Below are positions 18,230 through 27,302 of a stretch of 39,933 bases of DNA, piece by piece. This DNA comes from Samsonia erythrinae (GTDB lineage: Bacteria; Pseudomonadota; Gammaproteobacteria; Enterobacterales; Enterobacteriaceae): contig NZ_SMBY01000017.1 in assembly GCF_004342665.1 (NCBI RefSeq), positions 1 through 39,933 on the forward strand. Reading direction: 5' to 3'. A program made the position numbers and the translations under genes. The notes under the pieces are model-generated. The model saw only the letters and a list, made by a program, of their open reading frames with translations. It had not been told where the DNA came from and searched no databases. Each line of letters opens with the position of its first letter. Position 1 is the stretch's first letter.

Positions 18230-19654
18230 ATGCATACACACCCCTGGTGTCAACGCCTGCTGACGTCACTGCCAGATGAGGCGCTGCGCGCGGCGGTTGA
18301 GGCCGACGACCCGCTTTGGGAAAAGGTGGAAACCGAGCTGGTCAAGCTGGGGTCGCTGGCGCATAGCCAGGTCGATCTTAACGCGGTAGCGGAAAATTGC
18401 CTGACTTTACTGGAGAGTAAAACCAAAGATATGCGAGTGCTGGTGCAGCTATTGCGCTGCTTACAGCATCCGGCGAAGGCGACGCCGCTTGCCACCGCGT
18501 TGATGCTGCTGGACTGTTGGCTGGAAGGTTACTGGCTGACCGCCTGGCCGGTTAGTCTGGTCCAGAAGCAGAAACTGATGATCCAGATAATCCGACGTTT
18601 TGAGGCGGCGATTCCTCGTCTTGCCGAGAGCGCATCGGGCGCGGAACTGGATCAGTTGCATCGATTAGCGGAACAACTGGCGGTGCGCTGGGGTGAACTG
18701 GCCAGCGACAAGGCCGCGCTGACGGATGAACTGGTGCAGAGCTTTAGGCGCGTCAGACAGCGCCAACAGGAACAGGAGCAGGCGAATCAAACGGCGAAAC
18801 CAACGCCGGTAGCCAGCAGCGCAGGGGCATCCAGAGCGGGGGAGAACAGTGAGCATTCACATTCAGCGACGCCCGTCGGCACCGTGGAGATTAATGCCTC
18901 CGACGATCGCGGCTGGCGACAGACCCAACTGAATGTCGCGACGCTGCTGGTTGAGCGACATCCTGACTCCCCTATCGGATACCGTTTGCGACGCCATGCT
19001 ATCTGGTCCGGCATTTTGACGCCGCCCATGTCTTCCCGAGGGAATAAAACCCAACTGGCGTCCGTCTCGCCCGATCGCGTGGATGAATACCAAAGCGCAC
19101 TGGCGCAGGCGGATTCAGCGCTGTGGGAACGCATAGAACAGAGTCTGGTGCTGGCGCCTTATTGGTTCGATGGCCATATGCTCTCCGCCTCGGTGGCGAC
19201 GCGGTTGGGGCACAGCGCTGTCGCCAGCGCCATTGCTGAAGAGCTTTCTGCGTTTCTTCAGCGTTTGCCGGCGCTGCGCGAACTGGCGTTCAGTGATGGT
19301 TCGCCATTTTTGACCGGCAAGTGCAGCCAGTGGCTGCAATCCAGTCAGCCTGTCAGAGGCGAAAGTGTCCGGCAGGATGATTTGGCGACGGAAGCCGCCG
19401 CCTGCCGGGATGAGAAGGGAATCGGCGCTGCGCTGTCGCTATTGGATGAACGTCTGCGTCGTTTGAAAGAACCACGCGATCGTTTTTATGCCGAACTGGT
19501 GCTGGCGGATTTGCTGGCTGAAGAAGGGATGAAATCGCTCGCGGTACAGCATTATCAGCACCTGTGGCAGGAAAGTCAGCAGTTGGGCCTGATGCAATGG
19601 GAACCGGGTATGGTCAGCCGCGTGGAGCGGTTGGCGGCGTCCCGTAAAAAATAA
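18230..19654 (+). CDS. tssA: TssA of the VasJ type (ImpA N-terminal domain)
   Basis: TssA proteins coordinate tail assembly at the baseplate or sheath cap. The protein has 474 residues: an ImpA-N-like helical domain in the first ~130 residues (ending in the WLEGYWLTAWPVSLVQKQKL stretch), a charged Gln-rich linker near 180-210, and the VasJ/VCA0119-type C-terminal domain (GWRQTQLNVATLLVERHPDSP, YRLRRHAIWSG, LAPYWFDGHMLSA). AAGGAG precedes the ATG. Its place between vasI and tssM matches the V. cholerae order. Confidence 0.9.
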   Translation: MHTHPWCQRLLTSLPDEALRAAVEADDPLWEKVETELVKLGSLAHSQVDLNAVAENCLTLLESKTKDMRVLVQLLRCLQHPAKATPLATALMLLDCWLEGYWLTAWPVSLVQKQKLMIQIIRRFEAAIPRLAESASGAELDQLHRLAEQLAVRWGELASDKAALTDELVQSFRRVRQRQQEQEQANQTAKPTPVASSAGASRAGENSEHSHSATPVGTVEINASDDRGWRQTQLNVATLLVERHPDSPIGYRLRRHAIWSGILTPPMSSRGNKTQLASVSPDRVDEYQSALAQADSALWERIEQSLVLAPYWFDGHMLSASVATRLGHSAVASAIAEELSAFLQRLPALRELAFSDGSPFLTGKCSQWLQSSQPVRGESVRQDDLATEAAACRDEKGIGAALSLLDERLRRLKEPRDRFYAELVLADLLAEEGMKSLAVQHYQHLWQESQQLGLMQWEPGMVSRVERLAASRKK

Positions 19655-19678
19655 GACATTCGGAGTGAATGGTCACTT

Positions 19679-22600
19679 ATGTTTAATACAATCAAAACCT
19701 TTCTACGCAAGGCATTGCCTACACTGAAATTCTCCTGGCTGCTTGTGGGCGTGATACTGTGGATCGCCGTGCTGGCTCTGGCCTGGTGGTTGGGGCCTCG
19801 TTTGACGGTAGGCGAGGTGCGCCCCTTGCAGAGCGTCGGGGCCCGTGTGATCTTCACGCTGGTTTGGCTGTGGCTTGCTTTCGCGTATAGCGCCTGGCGC
19901 GTCTGGCGTCGTGTGCGGCAGGTACGCGCCGAGCGCCATGAACATCAGGCGATCGAACGCGATCCGTTGCAGGTGTACGTCGACAGCCAACAGACCTTTC
20001 TCGATCGCTGGCTGGAAGCTTTCCAGACTCAGTTGGGCAAGAAGGCGCTGTATGCGATGCCCTGGTATCTGACGATTGGTCTGTCCGGGAGCGGCAAAAG
20101 TAGCCTGATCCATCGCGCTAATCCGGCGAATAAACTGAATCCGAAACTGGATGCGGCGCTGCGGGACGTGGCGGCAGGCCAGTTGGTGAGCAGTTGGGTC
20201 GGGGAATCCGCGGTGATTTGGGATCCCAGCGGGCAACTGCTTGCCCAACCTGAGCTGGAAGGTGATTCACTTGGCCAGCGTCATGCCCGGTTGTGGCAAC
20301 ACCTGCTACAGTGGTTAAGCGAAAACCGCCGCCGTCAGCCGCTTAACGGTCTGGTTCTTACACTGGATATTTCCTGGCTGGCGCAGTCCGGCGTGGCGGA
20401 ACGCAAAGCCTATGCGCAGGTCATGCGGGCCCGTTTGCAGGAAATTTCGACAAACATCAATACACGCCTGCCGGTGTATGTCGCGCTGACCCGACTGGAT
20501 ATGCTCAGCGGGTTTGACAAGGTCTATCGCCAACTGAACCGTGAAGCCCGCCAGGCGGTGCTGGGCGTGACGTTTACCCCGCAGGCGAGCAATAGCAAAG
20601 ACTGGTTGGAAGAGCTGGCGAGATTCTGGGATGAATGGGTCGCGCATTTAAATGACAATCTGCCAGACATGTTGTTAACGCAATCTGACAGAAGCGTGCG
20701 CAATTCGCTGTTCTCCTTTGTGCGCCAGTTGTCCGGGATGAAGGATTACGTCGTTGATGTGCTGACGGAAACCTTAGCCACAGATGAAGATCGCGCGTTC
20801 CTTATCCGGGGCGTTTACGTTAGCTCCGTGTATCAACAAGGGGTGCCTTTTGATGCCTTTGCGCAGTCGGCTTCCCGTCGTTATCAGCTCCCTGAACCGA
20901 TTAGCCCCGCGTTGCGCGGTGAATCGAATACGTTTTTCGTTCAACGCCTTTTCCCTGAGGTGATTTTCCCGGAGGCCAGTCTGGCGGGGGAAAACCGTTT
21001 ACACAGCCTGTATCGCCGACGTCGTCTCAGCATCGGTATTGGCTGCATGCTGCTCGCCAGTTTGGCGCTGATAGGCACCTGGCATCATTTCTACCGGGTG
21101 AATGAAGAAGCCGGGCGTAACGTATTAACGAAAGCGCAGGCATTCATCGGTACTAACGAGCTGGAAGGGCAACCGGGCTACGGCTATCAGCAGTTGCCGC
21201 GCCTGAACCTGATTCGCGATGCGACGCTCTCCTTTGGTAATTATCACGATCGCACGCCGCTACTGGCCGACCTTGGCCTGTATCAGGGAGATAAGATCGG
21301 GCCTTATGTTGAAGGTACTTACCTGCAAATGTTGAGTCAGCGCTTTTTGCCCGCGGTGATGCAGGGGTTGCTGGAGGATCTGAATCAGGCGCCGGCCAAT
21401 AGCGAACAAAAACTGACGATTCTGCGCGTTATGCGCATGCTGGATGATGCCTCAGGGCGGAATAAAACGCTGGTCGAACAGTTTATGGCGCAGCGCTGGC
21501 AGCGTGCATTCCCCGGACAGGGCAATGTGCAGGAACAGCTGATGCAGCATCTGGATTATGCCCTCGAACATACCGACTGGCATCAGGCGCGTGAGCAGAA
21601 AGACGCGGTCGCGATCGAGACGTTTGTCCCGTTTAGAGAGCCGATTGTGTTGGCCCAACGTGAATTGAGCAAACTGCCGATGTATCAACGCGTTTACCAG
21701 AGTCTGGTGATGAAAGCGACGCAGGTGCTCCCGCCTGATTTGGCTATCCGTGATGAAGTCGGGCCGACGTTTGATCCGGTATTTTCTCTGCGTAATGATA
21801 AAGCGGGGAGCGTACCGCGACTGCTGACCTATCCCGGTTTTAGCGATTATTACCTCAAGCAGGATAAAGCGCTGCTTGAGCTGACGGCATTGGATGCCTG
21901 GGTATTGGGACAGCGCGAGCGGGTACAGTTCAGCGACGCGGATCGGCGTGAAATTTTGCGTCAGGTGAACGATCGCTACATTACGGATTACATCAACCAG
22001 TGGCAGAAAGCGCTGGCGAACATTGATGTGAAGACGTTGGATACGCCCGAACAGGCGCTCGATATTCTCACGGATATTACCGGCAACGATCAGCCCTTCC
22101 AGCGAGTGTTGACCACGGTCAGCGATAACACGCGTATCCGCAAGCTGGCCGAGGATAATAACGACACGGCACAGAATATCAACACGCGGATTGGTCGTCC
22201 GTTTATGACCATCAACGCGGCGCTAAGCGGACGTGGCGAACAGGGGCCGCTGGTGCAAGAGGTCAATCAGAAGCTGACCGATCTCTACCATTATCTCGAT
22301 CAGATCGTTAACGCGACCGATCCGGGGCAGGCGGCGTTGAAAGCCGTGCAGGTCCGGCAGGGAAATAAGTTTTCCGATCCGGTGTTCGCCTTACAACAAT
22401 ACGCGCGCAGCCTTCCCGAGCCGCTGGACCGCTGGGTCGGGCAACTCGCCGGGGAAAGCGCCAACCTGGTGACTGGATTAGCGATGTCGTCACTGAATGA
22501 GGAATGGCTGGATAAGGTCGTCACCCCCTTCAACGAGAAGCTGGCGGATCGTTATCCTTTCAACCCGTCATCCGACAAAGACGTGCCGCTATCGGAAATG

Positions 22601-23176
22601 GAAATGTTCTTCATGGCTGGCGGGACGCTGGACAGTTTCTATCAAACGCATCTCAAAGCAATGATGGAAAGCGGCATGCTGGAAGAAGGCATGGCGTCGC
22701 CATTGCAGGCTGAGCTGGTGAAACAGCTTGAGCGTGCTGCCCGTATCCGACAGACCCTGTTTAATGCGCAGGGCAGTCTGGAAGTTCATTTTGTTCTGGA
22801 GCCGCTGGAGTTGACGGCGAACAAGCGTCGCAGCGTATTAAATCTCGACGGGCAACTGCTGGAGTACAGCCATGGTCGTCGTAACAAGACGCCGCTGGTG
22901 TGGCCAAACAGCATGCGTGATGGCGCAGAGAGTAAGCTGACGCTGGTGCCTAACGATCGTGAACGTTCGCCACGCAGCTTAAGTTTTAGCGGCCCGTGGG
23001 CAATGTTCCGGTTAATCAATAGCGACCAGCTGACTCAGGTGAATGAGAATACCTTCGATGTGCGCTTCTCGCTGGAGAACGGTGCGATGACGTATCGCGT
23101 CTATACCGATGCAAACCATAATCCATTCGCCGGTGGTCTGTTCAGTCAATTCACGCTGCCTGATTCACTTTATTAA
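19679..23176 (+). CDS. tssM: TssM (VasK, IcmF-like), T6SS inner-membrane scaffold
   Basis: TssM spans the envelope and links TssL to TssJ, forming the channel for the Hcp tube. The protein has 1165 residues. Two N-terminal transmembrane helices lie at about 18-40 and 57-75, then a cytoplasmic domain with Walker A GLSGSGKS (134-141) and LTLDISWL, a third transmembrane helix at about 449-468, and a long periplasmic part ending in the IcmF C-terminal beta domain (SFSGPWAMFRLINSDQ). The intact Walker A suggests nucleotide binding, although not all TssM proteins need it. Its Shine-Dalgarno (GGAG) is distant from the ATG. Confidence 0.96.
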   Translation: MFNTIKTFLRKALPTLKFSWLLVGVILWIAVLALAWWLGPRLTVGEVRPLQSVGARVIFTLVWLWLAFAYSAWRVWRRVRQVRAERHEHQAIERDPLQVYVDSQQTFLDRWLEAFQTQLGKKALYAMPWYLTIGLSGSGKSSLIHRANPANKLNPKLDAALRDVAAGQLVSSWVGESAVIWDPSGQLLAQPELEGDSLGQRHARLWQHLLQWLSENRRRQPLNGLVLTLDISWLAQSGVAERKAYAQVMRARLQEISTNINTRLPVYVALTRLDMLSGFDKVYRQLNREARQAVLGVTFTPQASNSKDWLEELARFWDEWVAHLNDNLPDMLLTQSDRSVRNSLFSFVRQLSGMKDYVVDVLTETLATDEDRAFLIRGVYVSSVYQQGVPFDAFAQSASRRYQLPEPISPALRGESNTFFVQRLFPEVIFPEASLAGENRLHSLYRRRRLSIGIGCMLLASLALIGTWHHFYRVNEEAGRNVLTKAQAFIGTNELEGQPGYGYQQLPRLNLIRDATLSFGNYHDRTPLLADLGLYQGDKIGPYVEGTYLQMLSQRFLPAVMQGLLEDLNQAPANSEQKLTILRVMRMLDDASGRNKTLVEQFMAQRWQRAFPGQGNVQEQLMQHLDYALEHTDWHQAREQKDAVAIETFVPFREPIVLAQRELSKLPMYQRVYQSLVMKATQVLPPDLAIRDEVGPTFDPVFSLRNDKAGSVPRLLTYPGFSDYYLKQDKALLELTALDAWVLGQRERVQFSDADRREILRQVNDRYITDYINQWQKALANIDVKTLDTPEQALDILTDITGNDQPFQRVLTTVSDNTRIRKLAEDNNDTAQNINTRIGRPFMTINAALSGRGEQGPLVQEVNQKLTDLYHYLDQIVNATDPGQAALKAVQVRQGNKFSDPVFALQQYARSLPEPLDRWVGQLAGESANLVTGLAMSSLNEEWLDKVVTPFNEKLADRYPFNPSSDKDVPLSEMEMFFMAGGTLDSFYQTHLKAMMESGMLEEGMASPLQAELVKQLERAARIRQTLFNAQGSLEVHFVLEPLELTANKRRSVLNLDGQLLEYSHGRRNKTPLVWPNSMRDGAESKLTLVPNDRERSPRSLSFSGPWAMFRLINSDQLTQVNENTFDVRFSLENGAMTYRVYTDANHNPFAGGLFSQFTLPDSLY

Positions 23177-23186
23177 ATTAACCTTC

Positions 23187-23206
23187 GGGAGCCTGTGCAG
23201 GCTCCC
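23187..23206 (+). terminator. Hairpin between tssM and vasL (attenuator candidate)
   Basis: GGGAGCCT and AGGCTCCC form a perfect 8-bp stem around a 4-base loop, just after the tssM stop. Only a short pyrimidine tail (TCTT) follows, so it is a weak or partial terminator at best. It could reduce vasL/Sel1 expression or protect the upstream mRNA 3' end. Confidence 0.45.
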
Positions 23207-23225
23207 TCTTGCCGGATGATGTGAC

Positions 23226-24662
23226 ATGCAAGATGCACAACAGGCCCTGAAAGTTGGCCGGGATCCACGGATTTTGCCTGAGTTTGATACGTTGCGGGCG
23301 GAAATTAATAAGCTGAGCCATGCTTCCCGCCCGGAGGTCGATTGGACGCTGGTGCATGACATGGCGACCACCATTTTCGAAAAACAGGGGGTCGATCTCC
23401 AGACCGCCATTTACTTCGCGCTGGCGCGTTCACGTCTGGCCGGTTTGAACGGTTTTACGGAAAGCTGTGAGTTTTTGGCGAATCTGATCGTAACGCAGTG
23501 GGATAACCTCTGGCCGCCGGTGCATCAGGAGCGGGCGCGTATCGAAATGCTGGACTGGTTTATCGCCCGTGTCAGCGAGGTTATTCGACAATATGCCATT
23601 AGCCATGAACACAAGCGGTTGGTCTATCGTTGCGAACGCGCACTGCAACTGATGAGTGAGAAGCTGCATAACTCAGGCTTGAGCCGAATTCCACGCGTCG
23701 AGAATCTGCTGCACTTTGTCGAAGGCTATACCCACCTTTTTGATGAAACCGAGATTGTCATTGTGTCGGACGATCAGGAATTGAAAAAGCAGGATATGCA
23801 GATTCCGCCCATGGTGTTCTTCCAATCAGATAGGGATCCCGATGCGGCAGCGCCAAGTGGCGCGCCATCAGGTACCGGCCAGGCGGCATTGCCTGCGGGC
23901 AGTATTCTTGTCGGACGGGAGAAAGGGCAAGTGAAGCCGACGGTATTGAAAATAGAGGCGCACAAAAAGCAAAAGCCCGCCTGGTTCTGGTTTGTCGCCG
24001 GGCTGCTGACCTGTGCGCTGCCCGTCGCCGCCGTGACGGGCTGGCAGTATTGGCAGGGACAGAAAGCAGACGCGCTGGCGCTACTGCAACAGCCGACCTA
24101 CACGCTGCCGACGGCGCCCGATCATAACGATATTCGTCAGGTGCGTATTGCGCTGGGCGAGCAGACGTTGCAGGGCATGGAAGGCGAATTGATCAATCGC
24201 TATCAGGCTCAGTTGGAACAGGTAAAAAATGTGTCACCGTTTTACCTGTATCAATACGGCGATGGGTTGAAAAATGTCATGCAACAACTCTATCCCGATT
24301 CGCTGGCTGTGAAGGAGATGGCGCGCCAATGGCAGCGTTATCTGGAACGCCAGCAAGACGATGAGCCGAAAACGAGGGGCTATGAGCAGGCTCGCGCCAA
24401 AGTCAGCGACACGTTACAGCAATTGCTGGATCTGGAGCGCCAGCACCGGACGGTAACGATTTCCTACCTGAAATCAAAGCTCTACGACATGCAAAAGGAT
24501 CTGATAGCGGATGTGCCGCTTGGGATTCGATTGCGTGAACTCGAAGCGCGCAAGATGAAGAACCAGCCGCTGACGTCCGCAGAGCTGCGCGGTATGGAGG
24601 ATGAGCTGCGCGCCTTCAATATTCGTTTGTATCGTTTACAGCAGGACGATGCCGCGAACTGA
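23226..24662 (+). CDS. vasL: VasL, TssA-related T6SS membrane protein
   Basis: The protein has 478 residues. The N-terminal ~240 residues are ImpA-N/TssA-like (VGRDPRILPEFDTLRAEINKL, AIYFALARSRLAGLNGF, TQWDNLWPPVHQERARIEML). One transmembrane helix lies at about 251-275 (WFWFVAGLLTCALPVAAVTG), and a helical C-terminal VasL domain follows (LEQVKNVSPFYLYQYGDGL, RELEARKMKNQPLTSAELRG). In V. cholerae the equivalent gene follows vasK in the same way. It is proposed to be a TssA-family assembly factor tethered to the membrane. It is separated from tssM by a hairpin. Confidence 0.88.
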   Translation: MQDAQQALKVGRDPRILPEFDTLRAEINKLSHASRPEVDWTLVHDMATTIFEKQGVDLQTAIYFALARSRLAGLNGFTESCEFLANLIVTQWDNLWPPVHQERARIEMLDWFIARVSEVIRQYAISHEHKRLVYRCERALQLMSEKLHNSGLSRIPRVENLLHFVEGYTHLFDETEIVIVSDDQELKKQDMQIPPMVFFQSDRDPDAAAPSGAPSGTGQAALPAGSILVGREKGQVKPTVLKIEAHKKQKPAWFWFVAGLLTCALPVAAVTGWQYWQGQKADALALLQQPTYTLPTAPDHNDIRQVRIALGEQTLQGMEGELINRYQAQLEQVKNVSPFYLYQYGDGLKNVMQQLYPDSLAVKEMARQWQRYLERQQDDEPKTRGYEQARAKVSDTLQQLLDLERQHRTVTISYLKSKLYDMQKDLIADVPLGIRLRELEARKMKNQPLTSAELRGMEDELRAFNIRLYRLQQDDAAN

Positions 24663-24724
24663 CGAGCACGATGTAAACGCCGTTTGGCAAACGGCAGTGA
24701 TGAATAACGACGGGCAGTGGGCAC

Positions 24725-26080
24725 ATGATGAAATACAGAACATTATTGGTATTCCTGTCGGCGTACTGGCTGGCGTCATGTCAGGCGCCGGTTACGTCGC
24801 TGTCTGAAGCAGACTTAGCGGCGTCAGCGAACCGGGGAAACGGTGAAGCACAATATCAACTGGCAAAGACGCTGGCTAAGCGCGAGCAGTATACCGAAGC
24901 GATGCAGTGGATGCAGAAAGCGGCGGACCAGTCTGGGTTCTCCGGTAGCCGGGAAATTCGGGCCGCCGCCGCGCTTCAGGTTGGGGATTGGTATCAGGCC
25001 GGATTAGGAGCGCCCAGAAACCGCGCTTTTGCCCGCCAATGGTGGACAACCTCCGCGAAGTTGGGAAATGGCGAAGCGGGATACCGGCTTGGTATGGATT
25101 GTCAGATTCAGCATCAGGGGAAACTGGTGGCGAGCTGTCTGGATGCGTTTGAATCCGCAGCGGATAACGGCTATTCCCCCGCGCAGTTGGTGGTGGCTCA
25201 GTGGTATGCGACGCGTGCCGGAGGGGATGAAGAATCAGTAGTTTGGTTGCAAAAGGCGTCTGAACAAGATAATCGGGATGCGCAGTACCATCTGGCGCAG
25301 CGCTATGAACAGGGGAAAGGCGTGGCAATCCGCCGCGATCTGGCTGAACGCTGGTATTTCCGTGCCGCAACGCTGGGGCAGGCACAGGCGCAACTATGGA
25401 TGGCCCGGCACGAAGACGGCGAGAATGCGTTGCACTGGTATCAAAAAGCTGCGTCATCTGGTGACGCCGAAGCGCAGCTATGGCTCGCTAAGGCGTACCG
25501 CGAAGGTAAGCGCTTACCGTGGGATGAACAAAAAATGCGTTACTGGCTGGAGCGAGCTGCCGCCGGCGGGTCGGGCGAGGCGTATTATTTGCTCAGCCAG
25601 ATGCAGACAAGCCAGGAGAAACGCGAACACTATCTGGTTCTCGCGTCCTCTGCCGGGTATGTTCATGCACAGCGTGAACTGGGAGAGCGGTTGCTTAAGG
25701 CGAACGAGTTGACGCGTGCGCGTGAAGAATATGCTAAAGCCGCCTCGGCGGGCGATACCGAGTCCCGATTCGCCTATGGCGAGATGTTGCGTCTGGGGCT
25801 GGGTGGGAAAGAAGATTATGTTGAGGCGATAAAGCAGTACCGTCTGGCGGCAAATGACGGAAACCGCATGGCGCAGTATCGTATGGGCGTGATGCGTCAG
25901 GATGGGCTGGGCGCATCACGCAACCGTATACATGCTTACGCCTGGTATTCCATGGCGGCCACGGAGGGGATGAAAGAAGCCATTCACGCCCGTGACGATC
26001 TGGAGGCGATCATGCAGCCCGATGAAATTAAAGCGGGGCAACGACTGGCAATGTACTGGTCATCCGGTAAGACAGAGTGA
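24725..26080 (+). CDS. Sel1-like repeat lipoprotein at the end of the T6SS operon
   Basis: The protein has 451 residues. A lipoprotein signal ends in LASC (Cys19). The mature part is a run of Sel1-type repeats, each with an A-x-x-W-x-x-K-A-A / G-x-A-x-A-x-Y-x-L-G pattern, for example AMQWMQKAADQSG, AERWYFRAATLGQA, ARYWLERAAAGGSGEAYYLL-like units and RIHAYAWYSMAATEGMKEA near the end. Sel1 repeats are protein-binding solenoids. As the last gene before a strong terminator and in the position of VCA0122, it is probably a T6SS accessory or assembly factor; its precise role is unknown. There is no clear Shine-Dalgarno; ATG 24725 and ATG 24728 are both possible. Confidence 0.8.
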   Translation: MMKYRTLLVFLSAYWLASCQAPVTSLSEADLAASANRGNGEAQYQLAKTLAKREQYTEAMQWMQKAADQSGFSGSREIRAAAALQVGDWYQAGLGAPRNRAFARQWWTTSAKLGNGEAGYRLGMDCQIQHQGKLVASCLDAFESAADNGYSPAQLVVAQWYATRAGGDEESVVWLQKASEQDNRDAQYHLAQRYEQGKGVAIRRDLAERWYFRAATLGQAQAQLWMARHEDGENALHWYQKAASSGDAEAQLWLAKAYREGKRLPWDEQKMRYWLERAAAGGSGEAYYLLSQMQTSQEKREHYLVLASSAGYVHAQRELGERLLKANELTRAREEYAKAASAGDTESRFAYGEMLRLGLGGKEDYVEAIKQYRLAANDGNRMAQYRMGVMRQDGLGASRNRIHAYAWYSMAATEGMKEAIHARDDLEAIMQPDEIKAGQRLAMYWSSGKTE

Positions 26081-26114
26081 TTCTGCGTAAATTAAGAATA
26101 TCGCAGGAGCAAAC

Positions 26115-26151
26115 AAGCGGGTTTGGCGACGGCCTCACCCGCTTATTTTTT
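26115..26151 (+). terminator. Intrinsic terminator closing the main T6SS operon
   Basis: AAGCGGGT (26115-26122) pairs with ACCCGCTT (26137-26144), with a 14-base loop, followed at once by ATTTTTT. The strong GC stem and T-run make a textbook Rho-independent terminator 35 bases after the Sel1 stop. Confidence 0.9.
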
Positions 26152-26386
26152 GCCAATCTTAAACCAACCTTTTCGGGAGGAAGAGGGGTTACAGTGGCCC
26201 TCGCGACGGAGGGGCTTTGCGACACAAAATAAGCGGGTGAATGTAAGTGAGTCATCACTTGCTCTTATCAAAAAGAAGAGGGTGACTACGTTTTATCGTT
26301 TATACCTATCAAGCTCATTATTTTGAACGTTAAATCGTTTGTGTTTTTTTGTCTTTAACTCAAACTTTCAGCATAACTGCGCATTC

Positions 26387-26404
26387 TGCGCAATTTCTTG
26401 CTCA
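26387..26404 (+). promoter_or_regulatory. Upstream dyad A of hcp: candidate VasH binding site
   Basis: TGCGCAATTTCTTGCTCA is an imperfect dyad (TGCGCAA-N4-TTGCTCA, six of seven positions symmetrical). It lies about 150 bases upstream of the hcp -24 element, a normal distance for an enhancer-binding protein. An almost identical copy sits 71 bases downstream. Confidence 0.65.
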
Positions 26405-26457
26405 CTTTCTGGCATAAATCACTTTTTACGCAATAAATGCCGTTTTTTCACGAGGTT

Positions 26458-26475
26458 TGCGCAATTTTTTGCTCA
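26458..26475 (+). promoter_or_regulatory. Upstream dyad B of hcp: candidate VasH binding site
   Basis: TGCGCAATTTTTTGCTCA differs from dyad A at one of 18 positions. It lies about 80 bases upstream of the sigma-54 promoter. The start-to-start spacing of 71 bases is close to seven helical turns, which would place both sites on the same DNA face. A half-site (TACGCAA, 26427-26433) lies between them. Confidence 0.65.
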
Positions 26476-26536
26476 AATTTGACTTAGGTGTGGTTTTTGT
26501 TAAGAAAAATCACAATGAAAACAATGATTTATGCTT

Positions 26537-26552
26537 TGGCATGAATGTTGCT
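26537..26552 (+). promoter_or_regulatory. Sigma-54 (-24/-12) promoter of hcp
   Basis: TGGCATGAATGTTGCT fits the sigma-54 consensus TGGCAC-N5-TTGCW with the required ten bases between the GG (26538-26539) and the GC (26550-26551). Initiation would be near 26562, giving a ~40-base leader before the hcp ATG. The window encodes the matching activator VasH. Confidence 0.88.
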
Positions 26553-26601
26553 ATGTAATCAACGCAATTATTCATCCGTTTTAACAACAAGGAGCAAGAC
26601 T

Positions 26602-27120
26602 ATGCCAACTCCATGCTATATCAGCATCGAAGGAAAAACGCAGGGCAACATTACCGCTGGTGCCTTCACCTCTGACTCTGTCGGCAACATCTACGTGCAG
26701 GGCCACGAAGACGAAATGCTGGTACAGGAATTCAAACACGTGGTTACCGTACCGACCGACCCGCAGTCCGGTCAGCCGTCCGGCCAGCGCGTGCACAAGC
26801 CGTTCAAGTTCACCGTGGCGCTGAACAAGGCCGTGCCGCTGCTGTATAACGCGCTGTCCACCGGCGAAATGCTGCCGACCGTGACCCTGAAATGGTATCG
26901 CACCTCGGTGGAAGGCAAACAGGAGCATTTCTTCTCCACCATCCTGACCGATGCCACCATTGTGGATATCGACTGCCGGATGCCGCACTGTCAGGACCCA
27001 TCCAAACTGGACTACACCCAGCTGGTTGAAGTCTCTCTGGCCTACCGCAAAATCGACTGGGAGCACACCGTGGCTGGCACCTCCGGCTCCGACGACTGGC
27101 GTGCGCCGGTCGAAGCGTAA
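26602..27120 (+). CDS. hcp: Hcp, T6SS inner tube protein
   Basis: Hcp hexamers stack into the secreted inner tube and can carry small effectors. The protein is 172 residues from ATG 26602, which has AAGGAG seven bases upstream. The frame's extension to 26545 lies inside the sigma-54 promoter and is rejected. The opening [20 protein letters not shown], then [40 protein letters not shown] and KIDWEH are classic Hcp. The gene has its own regulated promoter and is followed by a hairpin, consistent with Hcp being made in excess over VgrG. Confidence 0.97.
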   Translation: MPTPCYISIEGKTQGNITAGAFTSDSVGNIYVQGHEDEMLVQEFKHVVTVPTDPQSGQPSGQRVHKPFKFTVALNKAVPLLYNALSTGEMLPTVTLKWYRTSVEGKQEHFFSTILTDATIVDIDCRMPHCQDPSKLDYTQLVEVSLAYRKIDWEHTVAGTSGSDDWRAPVEA

Positions 27121-27134
27121 TTCAGGCTTTATCC

Positions 27135-27157
27135 AACCCGGCCCTGTGCCGGGTTTT
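27135..27157 (+). terminator. Hairpin between hcp and vgrG (partial terminator)
   Basis: AACCCGGC (27135-27142) pairs with GCCGGGTT (27148-27155) around a 5-base loop, with a short T-run (the 3' arm's TT plus TT). It lies 15 bases after the hcp stop. The T-run is short, so partial read-through into vgrG is plausible. Confidence 0.65.
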
Positions 27158-27302
27158 CTGCGTGTTTCGCCAGCGCGGCTGTGATGTGGGCAGACCCAGA
27201 CCACAGCTGAACAAATTTATTTATCAGGATAGCGACGTACCGCTCCGGGGAGTGGGGACGTGCGGTAGCCATGGTCGCAGCACAGCAAGAAGGAGAGGAC
27301 AG

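Noticed and set aside
27162-27302. N-terminal extension of VgrG
   Set aside because: The extra 47 residues ([10 protein letters not shown]...) have no family match, overlap the hairpin region, and a GTG with AGGAG lies at the expected family start.
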